From: Himantopus leucocephalus
Lineage: Eukaryota > Chordata > Aves > Charadriiformes > Recurvirostridae
Assembly: GCA_003993805.1 (NCBI GenBank)
Contig: RSEF01000002.1
Coordinates: 76,929,772 to 76,993,771, forward strand
Direction of reading: 5' to 3'
DNA length: 64,000 bases
Shown here in pieces: positions 1 to 13,400 of this stretch (position 1 is its first letter; each line of letters starts with the position of its first letter). The notes beneath the pieces are model-generated. The model ran no database searches. It saw only the letters and a list, made by a program, of their open reading frames with translations, and was not told the origin of the DNA. Both the position numbers and the translations under genes were made by a program.

Positions 1-2852
1 AACTGAAATAATCTAACTTGCATCTACAGTGGGGCACATAAATACATGTAAACTGTTACTCTGAAGTGACTGATATGCTGTTAGATACATGCCCGATACA
101 TGCAGCATCTTAATTTACCCTTGCCAGCTTGTTTCCATGGCCCTGTTCTTTCTTAACCTCTGTGAATTACCATATTGAAAATTACTACCTATAATAGCAC
201 GCTGTTCTTACCCTGCAAAGACTATATTCTATCACTTGGCGTGGGATGAGGAAGGTAACATTAGCAGACACACAGCACACTGAGCACTCAACACAGAGCT
301 ATTCTAGCCATTTCAAGTCAGCTGTGTAACATTTAGGTAATAATCATATGTTTGAATTTGATTCACTCAAGTCCAAATGTTTAATAAAAATTCATACTAT
401 TTGGGAAAATGTATATGAGACCAAAGTAAGACAAAAATGTCAATTAGATATGTTACAAAACTGGAACGTGGCAACAGCAAAACCTGGTGCAATAGTCTGA
501 TGCTGTACTACCTAGCAAAAACAGTCATGGAATAGCATTTCATTGGACAAATATGCCAAAAGACAAAGAGTGAACCGAGATAAGAGCTAGCAATGTAAAA
601 ACACTTCAAAATTAGTCAGTCTAGTTTGCAAATAGAATCACTAACGAAAAATTGAAGAGAGCATGTACTGTCTTTAAATTCAAACATGACATAACTCCTC
701 AAAAGCCAGAAGCAAAGGGACACATATAACAGACAAGCATCAGTTTTTAGTTTCTCAAATTTCCAGTTTGACTCAGACTTGAATATATATCCAGTGGTTT
801 CTTTTGTTTTAGTTTCAGAGAAAATTAATTTAACAGACATATGGCAACAGAATACGCTTACTCATACTGAATCAGATCCTGGATCACTGTCATGCTCATT
901 CTAGAATGGGCATTAGGGGATGAAGTGTAAAAATATTCTATAGGAAGGAAAAAAACAAAGCCAAAAACCCAGTCATTGACCAGATATAGGATAATTTCAG
1001 CCAGGTAAACATTATCCTTGCTTATATATTAAGTAAGGTATTAGACGAAAGGCCAGCTACAGTCCAAGTTCCCCATCATAGTGGCATCCCCGTAGGCCAC
1101 GTATCTGAACAGAAGTGGAAAGGGAAAAAAGGAATAGTGCTGCAACAGCCGGCAGTGCTTCTTTTGTACAGATTTTTTCTGAAAATCATGTCAAATGTCT
1201 TCGTAGTTGTAACTGCACAAGAAGAACTGTTGCCATGACAAACAAGAGGCAAATCTAAATCGCGAATTAGTTCAACATATATGTGTTTCTAAGACAACAC
1301 AGCATCTTCTTTACTTGCCAATGTCATACTTGCACGTTTTGGCATAATCGAGTGACTGAAGTGGTCATTTCCCTATTTTTTCCTTTCACTTAAATAAGAA
1401 ACTCTGCAGCCTAAGGCTCTTTGTAAAGAGCACTTCTGAAAAAGTATATTCAAAGTAAATTAATTTGCTAACTTTCCAAAGACTTCTGTGCGGGAAATGA
1501 CTTGCTTATGACAATAAAACACGACTTGTCTACAAGCATATAAACAGCAGCCCTTTTAGGAATGCTACTTTCTAGGTTGCCATTAGAATTATGCGAAATA
1601 AATCAGCTGAACTCCCCGATGTTGACAAGTGGGTCAAGTTGAGGTGAGCCCAGTTCCCCTCAGCTCAGCTTACACCTCCCTTCAGCTGACGAAACAAACT
1701 TCCTGTTGAACATCGCTGCAGCAAAGTCACTGTCAAACTGTCAGCCAAGCTAACGGGCAGAGAGACATGAGGATCTGATAAGGCAATTCTATTTTCCAAG
1801 AAATTAAACCAAACAAGCAAGGGTTCTGGCCTATTTGATCTCTTATTTTCTTAGTAAACAGTTTCTAAATCACAAATTACAATAAACATCTCGGGAGAGC
1901 TTTTTACGGTTTCCATTGCTACTTGTGAAAATATTAATACTTATTTAAATGTGTAATACAGTCTGACAGCATGCTTAAGATCAGACTGATCTTAATGATC
2001 CCACCTAATGAAAAAAGCTGCACCATAATCAGTAATTCAGGGTTTCCCACGTCAAGTTCATGTATTTGAAACAAACATTGTTAAATGTGTATGAGTTAAA
2101 AAAGCAGGTATAAACAGATGCACAAATAGACAAATATGAAGTACCTGGTAAAGAAATTGTTATTCCCCTTAAAGTGAGCCTCCTACAACAAGTAACATCT
2201 TGTACCAATTTAGGGAGACCAAGAAGAAATAACTGTACACAGACAGCTCCTCTCTACAACAATGACGGAATGGACCTGCAGTTTATAAAGCATAACCATT
2301 GGGGTTGGAAGTTGTGTTCCAGGATATCCAAAGGGGAAAACTGAGAGCCTAAATTTTTGCCCATCAACAAAAATGTATCTTCAGAAAACGCATTTAGAAG
2401 TCTTCCCAAAGGAAGTGAGCAAAAAAAATAATAAATCCAAACCAAAACGAAGCAGCTCAGGAATTTTAAATCATATTGGAAGACAGACTAGGTGTATTCA
2501 ATAATGATTTTCCCGTGAGTCACTTTTCATCTGTAATAGTTGTATGCTCAGCATCAAATAATGAAAGTTTGCAGAACCAAGGTTGTGTCCCTAAGCCTGT
2601 GCTGAAACAGTCCCTCAGCTATGAAATATAAACTATGCTTCACACAGCTTTGTTTAAATGCATACAAATTCTAGTTGCACCTTTTTAACTGAGAAATTAA
2701 GACACAAATTCACCCTTACACATGCGAGGACACAGAAGTGCCATTATATCACCTTGCACAAACAATGTATAGCTGGGGTATTACAGTATTTTTAATTTAA
2801 TGTTTTTCTGTTAAAGAGCTTGAATTTCATAATTGCATGCCTAAGAATTACT

Positions 2853-2970
2853 GGGGGTTTTGTTTGACATTTTTTGTTTGGTTTGGTGTTTTTGTTGTTG
2901 GTTTCGTGGGGTTGGGGGGTTTTTTTGGTTTTTGTTTTTGTTGGTTTTTTGGGTTGGTTTTTTTTTTTCA
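2853..2970. repeat. T/G-rich low-complexity tract
   Basis: About 115 bp made almost only of T and G on the plus strand (GTTTGGTTTGGTGTTTTTG, GGTTGGGGGGTTTTTTTGG), so A/C-rich on the minus strand. The lysine/proline/threonine open frame that crosses it reflects this composition and is not a gene. Confidence 0.9.
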
Positions 2971-4099
2971 AATTTTGCATCTAAGCTGTTTCTCTAGAAA
3001 ATGCTAATAATGCTTACGCTTAATTTCTGTCATCTTTCTTTTGAGAAAACTGTAGTGATCAAACATTCTGGAGAAAAGCCTTGACATGTGGCAGAAGGGA
3101 TAGATGATGGCAAAGACACCCTTTTTTCTTGCTACTGCTGGAAGCCTCTCCACATCCAACTCAGCTGTTGATTGTACCTATCACAGGTTCAAGTCTTTCA
3201 AAAGCTATGCAATTTTTCCAGCTCAAAAATATTCTGCATAAGGAGGAAGAAAGGGTAACTAAGCAGTTCTGCATCACAAAGCTGAAATTCATATGCAATA
3301 AGGGTGGGGGTTTTTGACTGAAAAGAATCAAAAACACTTCGGCATGTGCATTTTATAGAAATTTCAACAGAGAAATGCATATTAAAATGCTACAAAAGGC
3401 AGCTGTGAGCTACATTGCATCCTCACTAAGAATTTGGTTTCAGAATTTAAAAACTAAATATTGTATTGCTAAGTCCCTTGAACTCGAGGGTTATAGCTTT
3501 GAATTTCTAAGAGATTAAGATTTTAAGTCTCTTATTTTTTTTCTCCAACAGCATCAAGGCCATTCTTTCTTAGTACTATTTAAATTCCCTGTTTATAACT
3601 ACACAAGCTAAAAGTCTGCTTCCTTTTAAGCACTTAAGGGGAATCACTGGGAGGAATACAAAACCAAGCCATTTTCGTTACAGATGAAAAGTGGCACCAA
3701 GAACCACAAGTCATCCCAAGTTTTGAGTTCATAATTTATCTAAAGGATGCACTCATAAACTCTAATTTTAGGTAAAAATAACATTCTGATACAGATAAGA
3801 GATGCAAAACAGTATTACAGCTATTGTAAGTTTTTTAAATTGTGAACACAGTAGCTAGTGAAATAAATGAGTCTGCTCTCCCTATCATAATTTTATTAAT
3901 ATTTTTTTACATTCCTACTTGCTCTCTGACCTTTTCATTTATCAGGAAATCGGTCTCCAAAGGCACAACGACTACATTTTAATAGATGGGACAAGAGATA
4001 ATCACTCAGTTGTGTTCAGTCTTTCTAAAATCTCACAAGATTTATGGTTTGCATTAGCTTTCTGTAAATCCTACTGAGTCTTTGCCAGTCCAAAAAATA

Positions 4100-4287
4100 A
4101 TCACGGAATCAAGGAATTTTCAGAGTTGGAAGGGACCTCTANNNNNNNNNNNNNNNNNNNNNNNNNNNNNNNNNNNNNNNNNNNNNNNNNNNNNNNNNNN
4201 NNNNNNNNNNNNNNNNNNNNNNNNNNNNNNNNNNNNNNNNNTGACCCTTGGGGAACACCGCTGGTTACAGGCCTCCAAAATCTTACA
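4100..4287 (-). mobile_element. CR1 fragment interrupted by an assembly gap
   Basis: The left flank (4,100-4,141) is the CR1 3' end in reverse orientation (GAGTTGGAAGGGACCTCTA). The right flank (4,242-~4,287) translates on the minus strand to RPVTSGVPQGS, the conserved SGVPQGS block of the CR1 ORF2 reverse transcriptase. The two are separated by exactly 100 N. In an intact CR1 these parts lie well over a kilobase apart, so the gap either hides much more sequence or spans an internal deletion. Confidence 0.88.
4142..4241. other. assembly gap (100 N)
   Basis: A run of exactly 100 N inside a CR1 element, the conventional placeholder for a gap of unknown size. Confidence 0.99.
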
Positions 4288-5347
4288 AGATAACACATAT
4301 ATGTCTGCCAGCACTACTTTTTATCCACAGAAGTAACTGTTTGGAAACAGAACTCTGAATCTTTTAGAGTATTTGATACTCTATATGCAAAGCAGATTTG
4401 GTTGTGAAAAACAAGTCATATTTCAATATTTTTTCAGGATTATTTAGGATTTTGAACTACTTAAGAAAAATTAGGATTTCAACATTATCAAGATATTTAA
4501 GACTTACAAAGAAACAGTCTATTATCCGTTTTTCTAGCATTTAATAAAAACTCAGCTTAAAAAAAAAGTTAAAGAATGCCAAATACTGATTCTTCTTAGT
4601 GTCTTTTCCTATGACTACCACCACATCCTTTAGTATTTCTATTAAATCCTTTAATATTTCTGTTATTGAACCTATCTAGATTTAGGCCAAGGTTTTCCAA
4701 AACTGATCAGTAACAGGTCAGTTCTGGGTGGGGTAATAAAGGTGTTTAGAAGTTAAGATTCTTCACAGGAAAAATCTTCAGATGTCTCAAGAAGAGGTCT
4801 TCCCTACCAAAGCATGTATGTTTGCACTTGTGGAAAAAGTTCTTCTCTTAAAACGTAGTTTTTGGCTACCTGCCTAATTTGGTAACAACCACTTTTGAAA
4901 ATGCTGTCACCTGAAGGGCAGGTCACAGGTTAATCTGCCTGGGGCAGGAATACAGGTGGACCACCAGGTGAGACTGCACTACCTTCCCTTTTCCCTGACA
5001 CACAGAAGTGGCTATCAGACAGATACTGAGTGGCCTGAAAGTGTATCAAGAGGAAAATCAGTAGTTATCCAAAGCCGTGTTCCTAAAGCCAACGGAAGTG
5101 CTAGTTTGGCTGACGCTATGAGTAGATGTAGTAAGTTTTCTTACGCCATGGTGCCCATAACAAAGGATCAATGATCAGGAGTGATAATCCTGCAATATAC
5201 AGTAGCTATGAAGAACAGCATAGTGGTAAATGTCAAACCTACTGGGGATGGCCCAGCACTGTCACTTTCTTATCCAGCACAGTCCCTAACCAGACAGGGC
5301 TATGGCAGCCCACAATGGGCTTTTACCTGAGAGACATTTTATGCTTT

Positions 5348-5396
5348 AAGAGTGTGTGTGTATATATTTCCATAAAATAAATATATATATAAAAAT
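5348..5396 (+). repeat. TG/TA-rich microsatellite
   Basis: GTGTGTGTGTATATAT followed by AAATAAATATATATATAAAAA; imperfect dinucleotide repeat in EXOC2 intron 6. Confidence 0.8.
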
Positions 5397-5856
5397 GGCA
5401 CAAACGACTAAGCTAATCTCACTAGCGTGTTTCATTTTCCCTACAGCAAGCAGAATATAAAAGCCATCTGATTTCCCAAGTCAGAGGGTACTGAATATTC
5501 ATATAAATATTACAGTCTGACTAGGGGATAAGACAGCATAAAATCAAGTTTTTATGTTGCTACGGTTTATAAGTAATCTTAATACTATCTTCAGTTTAAC
5601 ATTTCCTCTCTTTTCTGGATTTGTGGTCAAAGCAGTTTCATCGAATGCCTCCAATTCCTCTAAGATACATTTGGTGCCACCTTTTGCAAATAGCTAGCCA
5701 GTCCCAGCTTGTGACCAACATGATACAGATTTTGGGCTCATTATACATTTTTAGAAAAGACTGCGAACAAAAACAGTATTTTTAAATATCAAATTCAACC
5801 ACAGATGCAGGTAGTCTTTTTTTCTATACTGTACTTAGAGTAAGTGCAAAGTTTAC

Positions 5857-5981
5857 CTGACAGAGCATCTTGTGCTTCAAAAAACGTGCTGAGACCTCCT
5901 TTCACATAAGCTAGACTCCCCTCATTTTTCTTGTTGGCTTGTTTCTTCAAATTCACAACAGCCGTTTTGAGCTGATCAAAA
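5857..5981 (-). CDS. EXOC2: EXOC2 coding exon 6
   Basis: A 125-bp exon with acceptor GTTTTCAG|TTTTGATCAG and donor GCTCTGTCAG|GTAAAC, entering in phase 2 and leaving in phase 1. The split codon AG|T gives Ser, so the junction reads [12 protein letters not shown]. It continues [18 protein letters not shown] and [14 protein letters not shown], matching about residues 179-221 of Sec5. This lies in the N-terminal helical part where the CorEx-type exocyst core helix is expected (established knowledge of exocyst architecture; exact limits not checked). This is the last exon visible before the left edge. Confidence 0.96.
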
Positions 5982-8900
5982 CTGAAAACAAACAAAAAAC
6001 CCCTTGTGACATTCAAACAATGAATGAGGTCAGCTAATGAATAAACAGAACAAACTGCTTGGAAAATAAAGCCAGCTACTTTTGCAACAATTATTGAGGA
6101 CTGAGTAATTGCTCCTATCACTTGTGATGGAATAGACTTCTTTATAACACAAATTACTCAAGAAATTTCTTCTAAACACGCAATATTGCTCTTAGTTAAC
6201 TGCCTGCGCTACATTAAATAGGAGATAGTACGATTCACTACACTTAGTACACTAGATTAACTACTGGGGTGTTAGAATTCTCTTTAATAATGACATTTGT
6301 CTGGCTTTGCAGCTTAGTTCACAACCCTTTTCACGTTCAGTTTCTGAATTCCGTCAATATTTTCATGTTGGTTTGGACACACAGTTCAGAATTGAACACA
6401 ATATTAATGCAAAAATAAAGAAAAGCTGAATGGATTCCTGCTTCATGAAAGTATGGGGTTTTTATATGTAGTCTTCTGCACTGGTTTTGAAGGACACTTC
6501 ATGGGGGAATATTAAAATTGCCAACTCATCCTTGTTGTTTGTATGGTAGGTTTCTTTTTATCTTCGTTTCCTAATATTTCTAGATTATTGCCAGTTTACA
6601 TTTGATTTCATGTTTTTATTTTTTGCAAGCAGCTACAATTATTTTAGAAGTCTTATGTCATGATTAATTCTTCCTTACTTGTGTATCATTTTTTTTGTTG
6701 ATGGTCATGAATATGATCTCAGTAGTTACACTACTGGATTCATGTGCTTTTTTATAAAAGCACTATCACAAACAAGCTCAGAAATACAAATATAACACGA
6801 TTTTCATCCTTAAAGTCTTTTCTCCTACCTGTAGGCCAAACCCATCTCCCTAATACAAAAGAATCAAACAAAAAACTCCACTATACCTCAGTGAGGAGAT
6901 GGAAACAATGACATAAGGAAATTGAGACATAAGGCAATTCCACCAATACTCTTTACCCATTTTAAACAGTGGTAGAAAAAAAAAAAACCTACTAAGAGAA
7001 CAAACCAAACTTTAGCCCAGGCAGCGAGAAGGGTATCACCACCTGCTGGGAGACAAAACATACTGGTGTGCTTACAGGCATTTTTCTTTTTATACTGGTG
7101 ATGTCACAACATTTTTGCTTTATTTCCTGTTTCCATCTGCTGGACACATTACTCAGTAGCTGGATTGGTCTACTTGGGGACACAAGAAGTACTTACCAGC
7201 AGCATTTTTGAAACTAACAAAAATCTGTACAGTTCTCTTTTTAAGCACTGTTTCATGTTATCTGATGATCTAATAGTATGTCTAAATAGTTTATTTATAT
7301 TTGTCAGGATATTGCCAGAGGTTAAAAAAAATAATTAAAAAATATGTTATTTTGATTGCTTAAAAAGAATTTCCTTCAAGGAAAAAACAGACATAAGCTA
7401 ACCAAAACATCAGCGCACCACATATTTAGCACTCCCAATACCTGAGGTTACGTAGAGGACAAGAACTAAACCATTGCTGTGTGTTTCCGGAAAAACAGCA
7501 CAAATGATATGGGGCAGATAATTGTACAATTCCAGAATATTTCGAAGACTACACATTTTGAAGTGGGAAGAAAAAAAAACAAAACAGTTTTGCTTCTTCT
7601 TTATTTAAAAAGCTATTTATAATTAGATTCAAAACATGATTAGATTCACCCTACCCTTTGAGCCATTCTTCCTGTTGAGTTCTACACAGCTTTTGCACCT
7701 TCAACACTAAGATTCAGATTTTATAAACCAGTATAAACTGAATCATTATGCAAAAAATCAGCTTTTGATTAAAACCAAAAATTAATACTTTTTATTCCAC
7801 TGGACTAAAGGGACCATGACTTGAATCTGTTGACACGCAAAGATACAAATCAATAGAAATTTACAGGAGAATGGACTCTCAGGTACTGACCCATTGGCAT
7901 AGTACAAGTTAAAAAGGGGCCATAAAAGCTGATGTAATTATTTAAGTTATCAATTCATAGTACTGACAACCAGAAAAAAAATCAGTGTTTTTACTGACAA
8001 CTTGTCATATTAGAGATATAACTATTACATTAAGCTGTTGTTCACATTCCACAGTAATTCTGATAACAAGAGTCATTTAATCAGTTCTAAGAAGTCATTT
8101 AATTCATTTTCTGGATCCACAGCATTCTTAAATGTACCTAAGCCATCTATGACAGATAGCTGTCAAATCAAATCTCAGCACTCTCCAGTGATGGCGATTC
8201 TGCAGCTTTACGAGTTATGCTGTCCCAGGGTTTAAGCAATCTAATATTGTTTTTAATCTGCATCTAACCTAAATCTCCCTTACTGAAAACTGAGACAGCT
8301 TGTTTTACTCTTGGTAAACTAAGAGCAACTGATGGCTATCCTTGAACTGCCCACTATGTATTTCAGAACATGCATTCTGTATTAATTTTGTTTCTTCTTT
8401 AAAAGCACCTAATTCATTCGAGCTGTAAACCCACAGATACTTAAACACTCATGTTTTTGTGTCTCAGCTCTCATATCTTTCTTAAAGCAGTGGCCAAAGC
8501 TGGGCAGAGCATTTCAACTGCAGCTTTAATAACGCCTAGCAGAATAATTATCCCCATATCTTACATAACAGAGTCTTGCTGATACACCCCAGAAGATGAT
8601 TTGTACTGGACAGCCAACTGGTATTTATGGCATGTTACAAACACCAGATTGTCTTCTGTACTACTGTTGCCCAATCCCAGGTGTGTACTCGGCTGCTTGC
8701 CTTCTCCACGCCCCTTAGAGCTTTCCACAATTTCACGATTGCTACAGCCAAGGCTGCCACTGGTTATCACACCCTCTGCCTTCCCTGCAAGAATTGTATT
8801 TAGGAAAGCAGCACTCCTGATTACCCACCTAGCAGCTATGTTAGAAGTCATTCTCAGAGCATTCCACAAGCATCCTGGATTGCTGCCCTTCCTGTAACTA

Positions 8901-10340
8901 TCAGGGAGGTTAAAGTCTTGTACAGGAACCAGGGTCTGCTCTCTGGAGATTTCCCCAGGTTGCCTTAGGAAGGTTTTGTTCACTTCCTCATCCCACTGTG
9001 ATGTCACCCTTTCCAGCCTCTTGAACAAGCTCTCAACCATCCTGCCACCTGCTCCATAAGAGGGACCATGTATTTATTCAAGCTGTTCCTTCACACAAAG
9101 GTCAAATGTCTCTCTTTTTTCCTGGGTATCTTTCTCAGAAGGCTTCTTCCCATCCACCACATAACATCAGGCATATGAGCTATCCCACTTTATTCCAGTG
9201 ATATGTTTGTCCAATCCCACACGTGGAGCTCTGGCTCCTCTTACTTGTTTCCCAGGCTGCATGTGAGCATGTAAAGGCACTTGAGGTTAGACCCTTTCAA
9301 CTGGTTTTGTAATTCCCAACAGCACTCTCAATGCCATCACTGAACCATATGCTTAGCACTCTGTCCCTTCATTTAACTGCAAGTTGTTGTCACCATCCCT
9401 TGATATTCCCAATTTGAAGTCCTTGTCTCCAAAGTGCAAACCTGCTGGCAAAGATGCTCCCACCCGACTTTTCCAAATGAATCCCATTTACCACTAGCAG
9501 TCCTTGTTCTTTAGTAATGGTTCCATGGCTACAGAAGTAAAAAACACTGCCTTTGTAAACAGTGATACAGCCATCTGTGAATCTACAGGATGCATCCACT
9601 ACTACCTGAAGCTTTCCCCTTCACCTGTAAATCAAAGAGAATACCTGGGCTCCCATGTTCTTCACTTTTGTCCCCAGGGTATTGCAATCACTCTTGATCT
9701 GTTCTACATCTCTCTTGGCAGTGTCACTGGTGCGCACATGAATGAGCAACAAAATGGCAACAGTCCAAGGGCCAAACAAAGCAAATTTCTTAAAAACAGC
9801 TACATCAAGAGCTGTCTGGTCTTTCTCACTTTATTATCCCCTCATTTTTTTAAAAAACCTGATGATCCCCAAAGTTATCAGACTGCGATAGACAGAATTC
9901 ATTTTGAATCACTCCTCTTTTAGTTACTTGATTTCAAAAGATGCTGTCACTACATGTATATTAGGTAATAATGTTCTCTTGCTGTTGTTTTGGCTCTTCA
10001 ATCTACTATCACTTCGAGAAGAAGTTTCCCAAGTAGAGTAATGGTTGTTTCTAGAATTCCTAAAACCAAGAACCTGAAGAAAGACAATTTCCATCTGACG
10101 TGGAGAGGGGCAGGGAGGGGAGAGGCCATAAATTAGGTTTGGTTAAAAATGAAGTTTTCCTCATAAGCACATCAAGAAAAATGGTTGAGTCAAGTTTTGA
10201 GCCAAGCAGAAACATCACAGACATTAGAGACCACAGGTCTATTACTGTAAATGTCAATCACCGATGATGCATCTATTGTATAATGAAATAACATCAAGTG
10301 ACTTGCATTTAAAACAATTATTTTTATGATAGCAACAAAC
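5982..10340 (-). other. EXOC2: EXOC2 intron 5
   Basis: Intron bounded by GT (GTTTGTTGC at its minus-strand start, next to 10,340) and AG (TTTTCAG, next to 5,982). It carries a degenerate CR1 LINE at about 8,460-9,900. The remaining stretches, 5,982-8,460 and 9,900-10,340, are ordinary AT-rich sequence with no feature I can support. Confidence 0.85.
8460..9900 (-). mobile_element. degenerate CR1 LINE with ORF1 esterase and ORF2 endonuclease remnants, internally deleted
   Basis: Read on the minus strand from right to left. At ~9,750-9,640 is IHVRTSDTAKRDVEQIKSD, the GTND-containing block of the SGNH/GDSL esterase domain found in CR1 ORF1 (G and N are replaced). At ~9,515-9,420 is HGTITKEQGLLVVNGIHLE, the DGIHL block with D changed to N. 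At 9,040-8,700, ORF2 endonuclease remnants include DFNLPD and SLGCSNREIVES (family motif LGCSDHEMVEF). At ~8,600-8,470 lies a frame-broken match to the C-terminal reverse-transcriptase region (ILGCI...). The catalytic core of the reverse transcriptase, normally between these parts, is missing. The copy is therefore internally deleted and multiply mutated, and not functional. The ends are approximate, particularly the 5' end. Confidence 0.8.
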
Positions 10341-10454
10341 CTTGTTGTTGAATGATTCTCAATCAGGTACCAGGCAGCAGAAAAGTTTTCACTAGTGAAA
10401 TCAGCACTCATCCCAGGAAACAGGGCCTCTAGATCTTTTTGAGGAAATCTGCCT
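10341..10454 (-). CDS. EXOC2: EXOC2 coding exon 5
   Basis: A 114-bp exon with acceptor TTATTTTTCAG|AGGCAG and donor ACAACAAG|GTTTGT, entering and leaving in phase 2. The translation is [19 protein letters not shown], then [18 protein letters not shown], corresponding to about residues 141-179 of Sec5. Compared with the human protein as I recall it (SKFSQKDLEMLFHGMSADF) there are a few conservative changes at the start and near identity after MSADF. This is the beginning of the conserved helical Sec5 region that assembles with other exocyst subunits. Confidence 0.96.
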
Positions 10455-13400
10455 CTGAAAAATAAATATTCATTTCTTCAGTGAGACATATTCCTGTGAA
10501 CAGCTTGCAATTCAAAGCATCACATAATAAAAAAAAACAAAACAAAAAACACCAAATCATGTTCCAACAAGATGTAAATATAAACTTGTATCTCACCATG
10601 AAATTGAATCTGGTATTACAGACTCATATAGCGTAACTGGGAAAGGAGAGATTGAAATCTAATCTAAGTAAAACTAATTTTACCATTTTGATTTCACCAT
10701 TACACATATGACAGAAATGTTGCCTGTATGAAATGATTCTAAAGAAAGAGAACTGCTGCCTTCAGAAAGAGAGACTAGACAGACTCACCATGATGCTAAT
10801 GTTCAAATGCAGGACCACTAATGCTAAAGGTACTCAAAGTCAACTCTGCCTTTTAAACAGGAAAATCAGTACACCAAGCCAAGTAAATAAGAGACAATAT
10901 TCTCTGTAAGCCATGAACCAGTATCTATTTAACTTTAAAATGACAGGACATCACCAGGTTGACAGCTTGTAAGTGATCTCGCCCCATCATTGTCTATTGG
11001 TCCATGTGCAGCAGAAATCCCGCGGAAACATGAAGGAAAATACATATAGCATACTTCCATTATGAACAAACACTGAAAGAAATTCTGAGTCAAAATCATC
11101 CTCTTGCAAAACAGAATGACTGGGCATATTACACAAAACAAGAAAAAGCGGGCATGTCTCAAGTGAGAAACAGCATGTTTTGTTTGTTTTTATTCAGTCT
11201 TACATTGCATCAAGACAGCATGCAAGCCAATTCCTTGTGAAAGCAGATTCTCTACAACAGTATTTTTGAAACTGCAATTCTAAGATACTCATACAGAAAA
11301 TGTATTTCATTTATTATTTACACATCCAATGTAATAAAAATATTTAAAGCACACGACAATCTTCATCCCTCAGTCCAGACACACACTTAACACTTGGCCA
11401 TATTCATTCCACCATGCACACTCTGTACATCACCAGGTGCACTCACGACTCTGTTCTTTACCACCAGCTGCATCCCATCTTTAGAAACTGACCAAGGCAA
11501 ACAAGTTTACTTTTGGGCAGCCCTGAATTGGTCAGGCAGTTGGACTAGATCATCATTGTAGGCCCCTTCCAACTGAAATATTCTATTCTATTCTTAAAAT
11601 TTACTATGTCCTTTTTGGATCACAATGTCAAACTCAAAAGTTAATAAAATCCCTCTCTGATGCTCACAAGCTAGGTGAACTCTGCTACATGAAGTTCCCT
11701 GTACGCAAACGCAAACCTGCCTCACTTTCCATTTGAGATCAAACTTGGATGGTGGTAGCAATCCAGAGTCAGCTGTTGGAATTACATTTAATACATATGA
11801 AAAGCCATTTGAATGGACACGAAAGCAACGATTTGTTAGTTTTGCTTTTTTCTGTAATCTAAGCATATTTCAAGATGGCTAAAACTGTTTTCATTACAAA
11901 AAGAAAATAGCAGATTAAGTGAAGCAAATGTAAAGGCAAGTGCATTAAGAAGTGCAATTATACAGAAACAGGAGTTGTTTTCTGTAAGTTTCTATTCATA
12001 TCCAAATGGGCATTGGCACAAGCAGGTACAGAGGACCTACATACATAATGACACACCACAGAAGTCTTTCATCAGTAGCACCTGATTACAGAGCAGGGGC
12101 ATGAAACAATACTTTTTAAAAATCAAGAAAAGAAAAATCAAATGAGATGCAAGGAAAAGTGATGACAGATATGAAAAGTAGAGAGACAGGGAAAATAGTG
12201 TGAGAAACAAACGTAGCAACTAAAAATGAAGGTCCCCACATTTCTCCGTGTTCAATGAAAAAGTGATAATGTTAATATAAAAATTTATAAACATAGGTAG
12301 TGAGATTCAGGATTACCAACAACCTTGAATTTCATGAATGCCAGTTAGTGAGCAGAAAATGCTGATGGATATAAGAAGAAGAAAGTGTCAATTTATCATT
12401 CCTTTAAAGACATTTTAAGATACCTTATTTTTCATTCAAAGTAGTCAAAAAGTGCCCAGTAGGTACCTGAATTTGCAGGCTAGCACTTCAGATGTGATAC
12501 ACAGCAGGGCTGTCAAAAAACCTTTTATAATAAATCCATGCATGGTGCCATCTTTGTGGCCAACTACATTTTTAATGCTAAAAATCAAAAACAATAACAA
12601 ATTTTCGGTTACCTCAGAAGAGACTCAGACCTTCAGTGCAAGCACTATATAAGTGTATGCACATGATACAGAAGCAGAATTTTGTTCGTATTTTGCAGAA
12701 CTTCAATATATTTTCCTCAGAAGCCGTAAGAAACAGTTCTAACAAAAAGCACACACACTCAACAAATATACCGTTACCAAATGCTACTTATTCTTCCAAG
12801 ACTGTAAAACATATGCATGTCAGTTTAAGCTTACGCATGAGCTACACAATTCCTAGGGAAAACTCCCCTATTTTATAGATATATATAGAGAGAGATAAAG
12901 ACCAACAATTTAGCTAGGGATGTAATAAATTCCCGCAAATGAGTTTTGCCCGCAGACAGTGGGACAGAAATGAAGGGGTTTTTTCAGTTTGATGTTTGAC
13001 TGTATTGAAAAGTTATTAGAAGCTTTTTTCCAGCAGACGTATTTGTGCAGAACCATAAATTAGCAATGCGCTTATGGGTGCTTTTATCTGTCTGGACATA
13101 TTTTAGACATAGTCACAACAGAGTAGAAACATGAATGTGAATGTGTGTGGTAAGTTAACAATGTGTTATACTCTATGGTGTAGTATCCTTATTTTTATCA
13201 TAAATTTTACCAGTAGTTTTTCCACTAACAGATACCGGGAGCTTGGAATGACTTGCTACAGCTGTCTTCACAACAAGCTGCTCACTAAAAAGTTCAAACT
13301 GAAAGCAACTGTATTTCTAAAACGTCTGGCCAGATGCATCTAAAAAGAAGCTGACTCCACATACACACAAGTTTGTTTCATTAACTTCCATTAGTAAATT

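Larger units (their letters stand above)
1..5856 (-). other. EXOC2: EXOC2 intron 6 (partial)
   Basis: AT-rich intronic sequence with no further EXOC2 exon visible. It contains the T/G-rich low-complexity tract at 2,853-2,970, a gapped CR1 fragment at 4,100-4,287 and a short TG/TA microsatellite near 5,350. Otherwise I see nothing I can assign. The short open frames are scattered and have no recognisable family. Confidence 0.8.

Noticed and set aside
1..5856. Next EXOC2 exon (residues from ~222)
   Set aside because: Searched by eye for its conserved blocks on the minus strand and not found. It probably lies beyond the left edge.
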